The notes: generated by a model not told the origin, from the letters alone. A stretch of 64,000 nt of DNA from PZPK01 sp965230795 (GCA_965230795.1 OZ246020.1:620001-684000); one strand, 5' to 3'. Shown: positions 1 through 8,495, counted from the stretch's first letter. A program made the numbers and translations.

Positions 1-136
1 TTGGATTCGGCGCAATTTTCATTTCATAGATTTTCATCGAGACTGGTCTCTTTTTCTGAACGAACGGTTAGAAATTTAGCTATCCTAAAGTGGATGGTCA
101 ATGATTCGTCTGTTCAAAGGTTTAAAATGGAGTGTT

Positions 137-736
137 TTGGCTGTGGGAAGACCAAAGGGGTTTAATGAGGAAAGAGTTCTGAATCTCGCGATGAAGCTGT
201 TCTGGAAGCAAGGTTACGACACCACGTCAATGCAACAACTCGTGGATACCCTTGGCATTAATCGGTTCAGCCTCTATGACTCTTTCGGAGGTAAGAAGCA
301 GTTATTCATCAGGACCCTGCATCATTATCGTTCACATGTACTCGCGCGTTTACTTGGGCCTCTGGCTAATTCAGAACGTCTGAACCCGCGCTCGAAAGTG
401 CTGGATTATCTGGCCTTAATGAAACAGGAGCTGCTGGCACCGACCGGGCGTCTCGGGTGTATGATTCAGCGCAGTGTTTATTCCAGCCTGGTAGACGATA
501 CCGAGGTTCGGTGTGTCATTCAGAGCATGTACCAGGATATTCGTTTGGCTCTGGAGTCCGTTATCAGCGAGGGACAGACAAGCGGGGAGTTCGGCCTGTC
601 TCAGGGAGCTACTACCAGGGCTGAGCACTTACTGGTGTGTCTGCAAGAAGTTTTGGTAGTGAGCCAGATGCACGATGACAAGGCCTTTCTAGAAAACCAG
701 TTTTCTTTGCTGGAAAGCCAAGTCGCAGCGTGGTAA
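137..736 (+). CDS. TetR/AcrR-family transcriptional regulator
   Basis: Predicted one-component repressor with an N-terminal TetR DNA-binding domain. The first 50 residues hold the expected helix-turn-helix, with 'FWKQGYDTTSMQQLVDTLG' followed by 'SLYDSFGGKKQLF', the recognition-helix region of the family. The C-terminal ligand-binding part is poorly conserved, so the inducer cannot be read. I prefer the TTG start at 137 because it gives MAVGRPKGF, the usual TetR N-terminus. An ATG at 101 would add 12 residues. The length of about 200 aa is normal. It converges with the secreted-protein gene at 740-1342, leaving 3 bp between stop codons. Its target is unknown. Confidence 0.85.
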   Translation: MAVGRPKGFNEERVLNLAMKLFWKQGYDTTSMQQLVDTLGINRFSLYDSFGGKKQLFIRTLHHYRSHVLARLLGPLANSERLNPRSKVLDYLALMKQELLAPTGRLGCMIQRSVYSSLVDDTEVRCVIQSMYQDIRLALESVISEGQTSGEFGLSQGATTRAEHLLVCLQEVLVVSQMHDDKAFLENQFSLLESQVAAW

Positions 737-739
737 TGA

Positions 740-1342
740 CTACTGGGTATTGATAATGCGGGTTTCGCCTTGCGAGCGCCAATTGGAAATATAAATACTG
801 CCGGCGGAACGTTCCTGTTCGTAATTGTCGCCGCGCAGATTTTCAAGCTTGAGTTGGTCGATGGCAAGATCGCGAACTACTGAAACACCGCCATTCTCGA
901 TGGGGGTGCTTTCATGATGCACACTTTGTTTTTTATAGCGAATTTCGGAGTCGGTTGTGAATGCTGAGGCAGTACCGAGCACTTCTTCCGAGGCGGAAAT
1001 GGCCTCATTATAGGCAACAGGGTCGGCATTCGAAATTTCCACACCGTCTCCACCCTTGCTGGCATTGTCTTCCAGTGACTTCACTTCCAATGAGGCAACA
1101 GGCAGGGCTTCTTTACTCTCCTGATGTTTGGTATCGACCAGATCGTCGTCTCGCAGACCGGCCTCAGGAGAACCATAGATATTCAGGAGATTCTGGCCAG
1201 AGTCAAACGCTACGCCATCCATATCGCTTTCTGACATGGGTTGCACAGCCATCGACAAACTGGCAAAGCTAATCAGTAGACTCGTCACTAAGATTTTACA
1301 GATGGAGCCAGAGATACAAGATGAGATATTGCCGGTTTTCAT
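740..1342 (-). CDS. Small secreted protein of unknown function, GLRDDD/GS-x-YIS paralogue 1
   Basis: I do not recognise a named family. The 200-aa product starts with a Sec-type signal peptide: hydrophobic ILVTSLLISFASLSMA at about residues 17-32, with likely cleavage after Ala32. The mature N-terminus reads MSESDMDGVAFDSGQ, resembling the L/M-x-E/D-x-x-L/M-x-x-V motif that opens many exported gammaproteobacterial proteins of DUF6160 type (inference). Two stretches recur in the protein at 39480-40136: AGLRDDD at residues 61-67 and GSIYISNWRS at 181-190, about ten residues from the C-terminus. The middle is acidic and low-complexity and matches nothing I know. It lies between a convergent TetR gene and aceE (divergent), and looks like an accessory gene. 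Confidence 0.7.
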   Translation of the reverse strand: MKTGNISSCISGSICKILVTSLLISFASLSMAVQPMSESDMDGVAFDSGQNLLNIYGSPEAGLRDDDLVDTKHQESKEALPVASLEVKSLEDNASKGGDGVEISNADPVAYNEAISASEEVLGTASAFTTDSEIRYKKQSVHHESTPIENGGVSVVRDLAIDQLKLENLRGDNYEQERSAGSIYISNWRSQGETRIINTQ

Positions 1343-1578
1343 GAGTACTGCTACGACGTCTGGGTGGATTGGTTGGAAATTGTACTGATATCGATGAAAG
1401 AATGCACTAAATAAATGTGAATATTATTCAGTATATGAGCTAAAAGGGGTTTATCTCAATCTGCCCCACTAACGAAAAATGCTAACAGGGTCTAGACTGA
1501 TTAATTAGTGTGGGTGTCTGAAACGAGAAAAAATTCCAGGCACATTTTCGAGATCGACGTTCCTCAAAGGAGTAGCAC

Positions 1579-4239
1579 ATGCTGGATGACTCTGATCCAA
1601 TAGAGACTGCAGAGTGGTTGGATGCCCTGACATCGGTAATCGAAAATGAAGGCATAGATAGAGCTAAATACTTACTGACGAGACTTTCAGAAAAAGCACG
1701 TAAGGCAGGCAGTGATCTGCCGTATTCGGTCACAACGCCCTATTGCAATACCATTCCTGCGGATAAAGAGGCGCGCATGCCCGGCGATCTTTTTATGGAA
1801 CGACGAATCCGTTCGCTCATTCGCTGGAACGCCATGGCAATGGTGCTGCGTGCAAACAAGCGGCCGGGTGAACTGGGCGGCCATATTTCGTCTTTCTCTT
1901 CTTCCGCCACCTTATATGACGTCGGATTCAACTATTTCTTCCATGCCGGTGATGAAACCCGGGATGCTGACCTGGTCTATGTACAGGGTCATTCTGCTCC
2001 GGGTATCTACGCTCGTTCGTTTCTGGAAGGGCGTTTTTCAGAAGAACAAATGGATCAGTATCGTAGCGAAGTAGATGGTAGTGGTTTGTCCTCCTATCCG
2101 CATCCCTGGCTGATGCCAGACTACTGGCAGTTCCCTACGGTATCAATGGGGCTGGGGCCTTTGCAGGCGATTTATCAAGCCCATGTTATGAAATACCTGC
2201 ACAGTCGGGAGTTGATGGAAAAGGCCGATCGAAAGGTCTGGTGTTTTGTCGGTGATGGCGAAACCGATGAGCCCGAGACGCTTGGGTCGATCGCTCTGGC
2301 GGGGCGTGAAAAGCTGGACAACCTGATCTTCGTAGTGAACTGTAATCTTCAGCGCCTGGACGGACCGGTCCGCGGTAACGGCAAGATTATTCAAGAGCTG
2401 GAAGGAGTGTTCCGCGGGGCAGGCTGGAATGTGATCAAGGTTGTCTGGGGGCGAATGTGGGATCCATTGTTCGAAAAAGACAAGGATGGAAGTATGCAGC
2501 GCGCGATGGATGAGCTGGTGGATGGTGAAATGCAAAATTTCAAATCCAATGGCGGTGCCTACACACGCAAGCATTTCTTTGGCAAATATCCCGAGCTGGC
2601 CAAGCTGGGAGAACACTTGAGCGACAAGGATATCGAGCAATTGAACCGGGGTGGCCACGATCCCTACAAGGTTTATGCGGCCTATCACAAGGCGCTGAAT
2701 CACAAGGGTCAGCCAACCGTCATTCTGGCACACACGATCAAGGGTTACGGTTTTGGTAAGGCGGGTGAGGCGACCAATACCACGCATTCGCTGAAAAAAC
2801 TGGATCTGGAAACGCTGAAAGCTTTTCGTGATCGTTTCGGTGTGCCTATCAATGACAAAGATATCGAGGATGTACCCTATTACCGTCCTTCGCCGGATAG
2901 TCCGGAAGCCATCTACATGAAAAAGCGTCGGGAGGCATTGGGAGGTTTTTATCCGAAGAGGCGCAAAGACAGTCAGCCATTGCAGATCCCCGACCTGAAA
3001 ATATTCGATTCTCAACTCGAAGGGTCTGGAGATCGGGAAATTTCCACGACCATGGCCTTTGTGCGCATGTTGTCTGCGCTGACAAAAGACAAGCGGATAG
3101 GCAAACGGGTAGTTCCTATTGTGCCAGATGAGGCGCGAACCTTTGGTATGGAGGGTATGTTCAGGCAGCTGGGCATTTACACATCAGAGGGCCAAAAGTA
3201 TGTGCCTAATGACCGTGACCAAATAATGTATTACCGGGAAGACAAGTCCGGACAGATTCTCGAAGAAGGAATTAACGAAGCCGGAGCAATGGCTGCATGG
3301 ATTGCCTGCGCTACTTCCTACAGTACTCACGATTATCCCCTGATACCTTTTTATATCTTCTACTCCATGTTTGGTTTTCAGCGAACCGGAGATTTTGCAT
3401 GGGCTGCTGGGGATATGCGCTCCCGAGGATTTCTGATCGGTGGGACCGCTGGCCGCACTACACTCAATGGTGAGGGGCTCCAGCATCAGGATGGTCATTC
3501 CCATGTCTTGGCAAGTACCGTACCCAATTGTATTGCGTATGACCCTGCCTATGCCGCAGAGCTGGCTGTGATTATTCAAGACGGGATGCGACGGATGTAT
3601 CAGGAAAACGAAAACGTTTACTACTACATCACCATCATGAATGAAAATTATATTCAGCCTCCTCTGCCAAAAGGGGCTGAAGAGGGTGTGCTCAAAGGCA
3701 TGTATCGCTTTGAGGAAAATAAGGTGAAGGGGCGTGGCAAGAAGCCCCGCGTTCAGTTGCTTGGCAGTGGGGCCATATTTAATGAAGTCCGCAGTGCAGG
3801 CAAATTGCTTGCGGAAGAGTTTGGTATCGAAAGCGAAATATGGAGTGTAACCAGCTTTAACGAGCTGGCGCGTGATGGCCAAAAAGTTGCGCGTTGGAAT
3901 CTTCTCAATCCGGACAAACAGCCGAAAACGGCGTATGTCGCCCGGTGTCTGAACGATGCCAAAGGGCCCGTCGTCGCGTCGTCTGATTATATTCGCCTCT
4001 ATGGCGAACAGATCCGCGCCTTTTTGTCCGCTGACTACACTGTGCTGGGAACGGATGGATTCGGGCGCAGTGATACCCGGGAAAAGCTGCGCCAGTTCTT
4101 TGAAGTTGATCGACACTACGTGGTGATTGCAGCGCTCAGTGCCTTGCAGCGTCAGGGTGAAGTAGACAAGAAAACGGTGTTGTCGGCACTTAGAAAATTC
4201 AATATTGACCGAAACTCCCTGAGTCCAATGTTGCGATAG
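1579..4239 (+). CDS. aceE: Pyruvate dehydrogenase E1 component, homodimeric type
   Basis: Thiamine-diphosphate-dependent E1 subunit of the pyruvate dehydrogenase complex. It decarboxylates pyruvate and transfers the acetyl group to the lipoyl arm of AceF. The 886-aa length fits the homodimeric gammaproteobacterial E1. Readable landmarks are HISSFSSSATLYDVGFNYFF near residue 100, the ThDP/Mg motif GDGETDEPE near residue 226 with the downstream NCNLQRLDGPVRGNGK, and the C-terminal transketolase-like region with GQDEGEH-type sequence GLQHQDGHSH. The start ATG has a clear AAGGAG 6 bases upstream. aceF follows after 41 bp, so the two are co-transcribed. No lpd (E3) or pdhR gene is present in the window. 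Confidence 0.97.
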   Translation: MLDDSDPIETAEWLDALTSVIENEGIDRAKYLLTRLSEKARKAGSDLPYSVTTPYCNTIPADKEARMPGDLFMERRIRSLIRWNAMAMVLRANKRPGELGGHISSFSSSATLYDVGFNYFFHAGDETRDADLVYVQGHSAPGIYARSFLEGRFSEEQMDQYRSEVDGSGLSSYPHPWLMPDYWQFPTVSMGLGPLQAIYQAHVMKYLHSRELMEKADRKVWCFVGDGETDEPETLGSIALAGREKLDNLIFVVNCNLQRLDGPVRGNGKIIQELEGVFRGAGWNVIKVVWGRMWDPLFEKDKDGSMQRAMDELVDGEMQNFKSNGGAYTRKHFFGKYPELAKLGEHLSDKDIEQLNRGGHDPYKVYAAYHKALNHKGQPTVILAHTIKGYGFGKAGEATNTTHSLKKLDLETLKAFRDRFGVPINDKDIEDVPYYRPSPDSPEAIYMKKRREALGGFYPKRRKDSQPLQIPDLKIFDSQLEGSGDREISTTMAFVRMLSALTKDKRIGKRVVPIVPDEARTFGMEGMFRQLGIYTSEGQKYVPNDRDQIMYYREDKSGQILEEGINEAGAMAAWIACATSYSTHDYPLIPFYIFYSMFGFQRTGDFAWAAGDMRSRGFLIGGTAGRTTLNGEGLQHQDGHSHVLASTVPNCIAYDPAYAAELAVIIQDGMRRMYQENENVYYYITIMNENYIQPPLPKGAEEGVLKGMYRFEENKVKGRGKKPRVQLLGSGAIFNEVRSAGKLLAEEFGIESEIWSVTSFNELARDGQKVARWNLLNPDKQPKTAYVARCLNDAKGPVVASSDYIRLYGEQIRAFLSADYTVLGTDGFGRSDTREKLRQFFEVDRHYVVIAALSALQRQGEVDKKTVLSALRKFNIDRNSLSPMLR

Positions 4240-4280
4240 GTTTCCAGCCTACCAAACGAGTGTCAAATAAGGAGTCATAC

Positions 4281-5954
4281 ATGGGTTCTTTGGAAGTAAA
4301 CGTTCCTGACATGGGTGTCGATGGCGAGGTTGAGGTCATAGAAATCTGTGTAGCTAAAGGAGATCAGGTAGAGTCGGATGCGCCGCTGATTGTTGTGGAG
4401 TCTGATAAGGCGACGGTGGAAGTGCCTGCGCCGCAAGCTGGCAGGGTGAGTCGCATTGCGTTAGAGGTGGGTGCGAAAGTCTCTCAAGGGGATTTGATTT
4501 TGACGCTTGAAGCGGAGCAGGGTTCAGCAGACGAATCTGGCGATGAAAGCGAAGCTGAGGATTCAAAGGAACAATCGCAAGAACAAAAAACAGACCCTGT
4601 TAACGATTCTGTTTCACAGAAACAAAGCAAGGAAAAAGCTTCTGAAGGCGGTGACGAAGCGCAAGAAAGGGATATTGAAATACCCGACTTGGGTGGTGCC
4701 GATCAGGTTGAAGTCATTGAAGTGAATGTCGAACCAGGGCAGGAGATTGCTCAGGATGATCCACTCATTGTTTTGGAGTCGGACAAAGCTACGATGGAGG
4801 TGCCGGCCCCAGCAGCAGGCAAAGTAACAGAGCTGACGGTTGGGGTGGGTGACAAGGTTTCAACGGGTGATGTGATCGGCAAAATGTTGAGTTCTGCATC
4901 AGGGGGCAAGGACTCGGGAAGCTCTGAGGAGGAGCCTTCACACGCTACAAAACCAGACTCACTGGATCCTGATCATATTGAATTCAGGCCAAAGCAACAA
5001 GTTTCGGAATCTGTCACTCGGACGGTGGAAACACCCGGATCGGAAGAGATAAAAGTCCATGCGGGGCCAGCGGTTCGAAAATTCGCGCGAGAACTGGGTG
5101 TGGAACTTGAGCGTGTCGAAGCCAGTGGCCCCAAGAATCGTATTCTGAAAGAAGATCTGGAACAGTATATTAAGCGTCAGGTGCAGATGGCCCAATCCGG
5201 TCAGGTGGCGTCAGGTTCATCCGTGCCAGCCATGACACTTCCCGATTTCAGTGAGTTTGGGGAAATAGATGTTGCACCAATGTCGAAGCTGCACAAGTTG
5301 ACTGCGCAGAATATGCAGCAGAGCTGGTCGACGATTCCACATGTCACTCAGTTTGACGAAGCCGACATTACCGAGCTTGAGGCGTTCAGAAAGTCGCATC
5401 GGGCTGATGCAGAGGAAAAAGGGCTCAAGCTTACGCCCTTACCTTTCTTGTTAAAGGCCTGTGCCTACGCATTGGAAGCGCTTCCCCAGTTCAACGTGTC
5501 CATTGATATTGCTGCGCACCAGGTCATTCAAAAGAAATATATCCACATTGGGATCGCTGTAGACACTCCCAATGGTTTGGTAGTGCCGGTCGTAAAAGAC
5601 GTTAATCGGAAAAGCCTTTGGCGTTTGGCAGATGAATGTCAGGTTCTGGCGACCAAGGCTCGTGAACGTAAGCTGTCTCCCGCTGACATGAAGGGGGGAT
5701 GCTTTACCATTTCAAGCCTTGGCGGTATTGGTGGAACAGCATTTACTCCCATCGTGAATGCTCCCGAGGTGGCAATCCTCGGTGTATCAAAAGCGAAGTA
5801 TCAGCCCAGTTACACACCAGAGGGTTTTGTGCCGCGCTTGATGCTTCCGTTGTCTTTGTCCTATGACCACAGAGCAGTCAACGGGGCGGACGCTGCAAAA
5901 TTTACTGCCTTGCTGGCTCGCGTTCTTGGGGATTTGCGGGAACTGCTGCTCTAA
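4281..5954 (+). CDS. aceF: Dihydrolipoyllysine-residue acetyltransferase (PDH E2)
   Basis: E2 core of pyruvate dehydrogenase, which moves acetyl groups from lipoyl-lysine to CoA. Counting from ATG 4281 (preceded by AAGGAG), the 557-aa protein has two lipoyl domains with ESDKA motifs (lipoyl lysines near residues 43 and 169). These are joined by a charged Glu/Gln/Lys-rich linker. A peripheral-subunit-binding domain follows at about 249-288 (AVRKFARELGV to EDLEQYIK), then the catalytic domain with the active-site SYDHRAVNGADAAKF (His near 530). Family members carry one to three lipoyl domains; this one has two. An in-frame GTG at 4260 is a poorer start because it lies before the Shine-Dalgarno sequence. 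Confidence 0.97.
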   Translation: MGSLEVNVPDMGVDGEVEVIEICVAKGDQVESDAPLIVVESDKATVEVPAPQAGRVSRIALEVGAKVSQGDLILTLEAEQGSADESGDESEAEDSKEQSQEQKTDPVNDSVSQKQSKEKASEGGDEAQERDIEIPDLGGADQVEVIEVNVEPGQEIAQDDPLIVLESDKATMEVPAPAAGKVTELTVGVGDKVSTGDVIGKMLSSASGGKDSGSSEEEPSHATKPDSLDPDHIEFRPKQQVSESVTRTVETPGSEEIKVHAGPAVRKFARELGVELERVEASGPKNRILKEDLEQYIKRQVQMAQSGQVASGSSVPAMTLPDFSEFGEIDVAPMSKLHKLTAQNMQQSWSTIPHVTQFDEADITELEAFRKSHRADAEEKGLKLTPLPFLLKACAYALEALPQFNVSIDIAAHQVIQKKYIHIGIAVDTPNGLVVPVVKDVNRKSLWRLADECQVLATKARERKLSPADMKGGCFTISSLGGIGGTAFTPIVNAPEVAILGVSKAKYQPSYTPEGFVPRLMLPLSLSYDHRAVNGADAAKFTALLARVLGDLRELLL

Positions 5955-6064
5955 GCCGGGTTTGAAAGGGCTTGGCGGCCATTGTCCGCATCTGTAATAA
6001 TGCGCAGGGTAAACAGCCCGTTTCGCATCCGTGCTATAACAATAATAAGTAAGAGGCCCCATCG

Positions 6065-6080
6065 TCTCTGAGTTCAGAGA
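6065..6080 (+). other. Small hairpin just upstream of the PilZ/acyltransferase start codon
   Basis: TCTCTGA-GT-TCAGAGA is a perfect inverted repeat ending 10 bases before ATG 6091. It covers the purine-rich stretch that would serve as ribosome-binding site. No strong Shine-Dalgarno is otherwise visible. A role in limiting translation is inference only. Confidence 0.4.
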
Positions 6081-6090
6081 GTGTCTAATT

Positions 6091-7512
6091 ATGGAATTCC
6101 AGACCCGGTTTATCAGTCGCGAAGATCGTCGTATCGCCCGCCAGGCCTTAACCGGAAAGCATGGTTTCAAAGCTCAAATCAAGATTGCCGACGAGTGTGA
6201 GGATGTTTCACTGAGTGACTTTTCCAGTCTTGGTTTTGCCATAACGCTGGCAGGATCCAAGGCCGAGTCTCTGAGTGTTGGCGATGCCATTCAGATCACC
6301 GTCAGTCCACTGATCAATCACTATTACCAGATCAAGGGAGTGGTCATTGACAAGCAGCCTGGCCGACAGGATCAGGTTAAGGTCTCGGCAGTCATCGAGC
6401 ATGAGCAGCGTTGTATGCATGAACGCTATCAGCCGATTCACTTGAGCACAGAGCAGAGTCTGAAGGGACAAATCGTTCACCCCTTTGTCTACAAGCAAAA
6501 CTCCTATTTCGAGCTGGAAAGCCTGTCACGCAATGGTTTTTATGCCACCAATATCAATTCTGACTTCACCCTGTTCAATCAGATGGAAGTAATATTCAGT
6601 CTGGCATCCATTCAGGGCTTGCAAAACGTTCGCGGCCAGATTTCGAATGTGTCTTTGACTCCCGACAACAAAATTCGCTGCTTTATTTCAACACCGGGCC
6701 TACCTGCTCAGGCGAAAGAAGACCTGGCGCGCCATTGCTTTCACTTTGCGCAAAAAACGCCACGCGAAATCGATAGGGCGGGACTCAACGCCAGCCATAT
6801 TCAGGAGTTGGTCCAATATCGTTTTGTAGAAACTCAGGCTGAATATGAAGCGGTGCTTAAGCTGAGGCGGAAATCCTATGCCGCGATGGGGATGTGTGCC
6901 AAGGATGCTCCGATTGCAAGGTTTGCCTTGCAGCAAGACGCTTATGGTCGAATTCTGATCGCTTTCCATAATGCGAGAGTGATTGGCAGCGCGCTGTTGG
7001 TCTGTGGCGAGCGGGATAGCAAACCTCTTGAACTGGATGAGCTGTTGTCGGCCAACGCACTTGAATCCCTGCCATCCTATGAAGAGTTGATGGAAATCAC
7101 CGAGATCTGCATTGAAAGGCATTACCAGGAAACGGACGTTCTACACGGCGTGTTTGAAAACATGTATAGAGAAGGGCTTTCCGCTGGCAAAAAATACATT
7201 GTTGTTGGTAGCTCACCGGAGCTTATTCCCCGCTATACGCGAATGGGATTTCAGTCGACGGGGCTGGGTTATGCACATCCGCGTCTCGAGAACGTCAACA
7301 TGCAAGTCATGCTGTTGAATAAAGACACTGGGAAAACCGGAAAAGGCATGAACCCCATTTTGTGGTGGCAAGTCTGGGGCTTCGTAAGCTTGCATCTCTA
7401 CCAGCGACGCATCATCGAATACCGTTGGCCGCAGAAGTTACGGGTATACAGCAACCGAGCATTGTTTGAGATCAGCCGTGCGTTGAAGAATTTTGTCAGG
7501 TATTTTCGTTAA
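6091..7512 (+). CDS. Tandem PilZ domain protein fused to an N-acyltransferase (GNAT, FeeM-like) domain
   Basis: A 473-aa two-part protein. The N-terminal half looks like two PilZ (c-di-GMP receptor) modules. The first has R13-x3-R17 followed by the DxSxxG motif (SDFSSLG, residues 42-48). The second (about 105-200) keeps SRNG at 126-129 but not the Asp or the Arg motif. From about residue 223 a GNAT-like domain begins: YRFVETQAEYEAVLKLRRKSY, then VIGSALLV (307-314), the acidic EELMEITEICIE (about 331-342), and YTRMGFQSTGLGYAHP near 382. This resembles N-acyl amino acid synthase/FeeM and autoinducer-synthase-like acyltransferases. The C-terminal tail is basic and aromatic and may touch the membrane. 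A c-di-GMP-controlled lipid-type N-acylation is my inference. The DUF2237 gene follows after 18 bp. Confidence 0.75.
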   Translation: MEFQTRFISREDRRIARQALTGKHGFKAQIKIADECEDVSLSDFSSLGFAITLAGSKAESLSVGDAIQITVSPLINHYYQIKGVVIDKQPGRQDQVKVSAVIEHEQRCMHERYQPIHLSTEQSLKGQIVHPFVYKQNSYFELESLSRNGFYATNINSDFTLFNQMEVIFSLASIQGLQNVRGQISNVSLTPDNKIRCFISTPGLPAQAKEDLARHCFHFAQKTPREIDRAGLNASHIQELVQYRFVETQAEYEAVLKLRRKSYAAMGMCAKDAPIARFALQQDAYGRILIAFHNARVIGSALLVCGERDSKPLELDELLSANALESLPSYEELMEITEICIERHYQETDVLHGVFENMYREGLSAGKKYIVVGSSPELIPRYTRMGFQSTGLGYAHPRLENVNMQVMLLNKDTGKTGKGMNPILWWQVWGFVSLHLYQRRIIEYRWPQKLRVYSNRALFEISRALKNFVRYFR

Positions 7513-7530
7513 TTGTTTCGGGTGATCAAC

Positions 7531-7926
7531 ATGTCTGAGGACACGTCTAAGTCAGCACTCCCGGCCCGGAATGTGTTGGGCGGAAACCTTGAAGTCTGCA
7601 GTCTGAAACCCTTGACCGGTTTTTTTCGGGATGGTTCATGCCAAGCTTGCAGGGATGACCCCGGCATGCATACGGTGTGTTGCCTGCTGGACGAGCGCTT
7701 TCTCCAGTACTCATTGGTTCAGGGAAATGATCTGATGACACCCAGGCCGGAATGGGGATTTCCTGGTTTGAAGCCTGGTGATAACTGGTGCATCTGTGCC
7801 GACCGCTGGCTACAGGCACATGAGGCGGGTTGTGCTCCTAAAGTACGCCTGCTTTCGACGCACGAGTGCACCCTGGCCCGCATACCTTTGATGCTGCTAA
7901 AAGAGTCTGCTGTAGACGTGCATTGA
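7531..7926 (+). CDS. DUF2237 family protein
   Basis: A 131-aa cytosolic protein of the DUF2237 family, function unknown. The signature is the opening NVLGGNLEVCSLKPLTGFFRD followed by CxxCxxDPGMHTVCC, then FLQYSLVQGNDLMTPRPEWGFPGLKPGD and a final His/Cys-containing stretch. Several conserved Cys residues could bind metal (inference). ATG 7531 is preferred over the in-frame TTG at 7513, since GGTGA lies 5 bases upstream of it and homologues begin near here. It lies 18 bp downstream of the PilZ/acyltransferase gene on the same strand and may be co-transcribed with it. Confidence 0.85.
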   Translation: MSEDTSKSALPARNVLGGNLEVCSLKPLTGFFRDGSCQACRDDPGMHTVCCLLDERFLQYSLVQGNDLMTPRPEWGFPGLKPGDNWCICADRWLQAHEAGCAPKVRLLSTHECTLARIPLMLLKESAVDVH

Positions 7927-7954
7927 TCCACCTCGATGAGTTCATCAAGGTGGA
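7927..7954. terminator. Hairpin between convergent DUF2237 and cold-shock genes
   Basis: Arms TCCACCTCGATGA and TCATCAAGGTGGA (one mismatch) with a 2-base loop sit in the 40-bp gap between two convergent genes, immediately after the DUF2237 stop. There is no T-run on either side, so it is at best a weak bidirectional terminator or an mRNA 3'-end stabiliser. Confidence 0.45.
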
Positions 7955-7966
7955 TAATGTTCAGGT

Positions 7967-8176
7967 TTAGGCGGGGCTGACGTTTTCCGCTTGTGGTCCC
8001 TTGCGACCTTCCCCTTCGGTGAATGTGACCGCTTGCCCTTCGGACAAGGTTTTGAAGCCATCTCCGGTGATGTTGCTGAAATGGACGAACAGATCTGGGC
8101 CGTTATCGCGTTGAATAAATCCAAATCCCTTTGACTCGTTGAACCACTTGACGGTTCCTGAAAGCTTATCTGACAT
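7967..8176 (-). CDS. Cold-shock protein, CspA family
   Basis: A 69-aa single cold-shock domain (OB fold) that binds single-stranded RNA/DNA and acts as an RNA chaperone. Both nucleic-acid-binding motifs are intact: RNP1 KGFGFI (residues 16-21) and RNP2 LFVHF (29-33). The N-terminal SGTVKWFNESKG and C-terminal KGPQAENV are typical. Which Csp paralogue it is (cold-inducible or constitutive) cannot be told from sequence. It converges with the DUF2237 gene, and its 5' side is a long intergenic region, in which family members often keep a long regulatory leader. Confidence 0.95.
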   Translation of the reverse strand: MSDKLSGTVKWFNESKGFGFIQRDNGPDLFVHFSNITGDGFKTLSEGQAVTFTEGEGRKGPQAENVSPA

Positions 8177-8410
8177 TATCTAACCTATCGAAAAAATTTA
8201 ATTCAGTTATGGGTGTTTGTGCAGTGAGTTGGATCGCTCCTGTTCGGCTGCGTCATGCCCATACACTCGGAATCACCATGTCGCATACAATGCGGCCCCG
8301 TTTGATTGCCGAGCTCAATTAAAAGTGTAGTAAAAGATCTGAAAAGCAACAAAATCCTGCTCAAATTTTATATAAAACATTTTCGGCCAGGGATCCGAAG
8401 CAAGTTTACT

Positions 8411-8431
8411 CGCCTGAAGCGGGCGTTTTTT
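8411..8431 (+). terminator. Orphan rho-independent terminator on the plus strand
   Basis: CGCC-TGAAGCG-GGCG followed by TTTTTT is a textbook intrinsic terminator reading rightward. No plus-strand gene lies upstream of it, because the cold-shock gene at 7967-8176 is on the minus strand. It lies inside the 459-bp region 8177-8635, which otherwise holds the csp leader (left) and the cytochrome c5 promoter (right). It may end a small RNA transcribed from about 8290-8430. Confidence 0.65.
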
Positions 8432-8466
8432 GCTGCGCAGGCAGCGAGTAAGAGATGAAAGGGTGG

Positions 8467-8495
8467 TTTTAGACGACAACGTTTTACCCTATAAT
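8467..8495 (+). promoter_or_regulatory. Putative sigma70 promoter for cytochrome c5
   Basis: A perfect -10 TATAAT at 8490-8495 is preceded at 17-bp spacing by a poor -35 (TTTTAG). It lies just after the orphan terminator and about 140 bp upstream of the GTG start at 8636, giving a leader of about 135 nt. Confidence 0.5.

Noticed and set aside
1343..1578. Possible PdhR operator upstream of aceE
   Set aside because: I looked for an ATTGGT-n3-ACCAAT palindrome and found only isolated ATTGGTTGG with no partner arm.
2143..3015. Long open frame antisense to aceE (and another at 3184-4116)
   Set aside because: Both lie wholly inside the strongly conserved aceE gene, have no recognisable domains or ribosome-binding sites, and are products of third-position base bias.
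4354..4725. Frames over the aceF linker in other phases
   Set aside because: They arise from the low-complexity Glu/Gln/Lys linker and vanish outside it.
7719..7931. Minus-strand frames overlapping the DUF2237 gene
   Set aside because: The plus-strand frame matches a known family over its full length.
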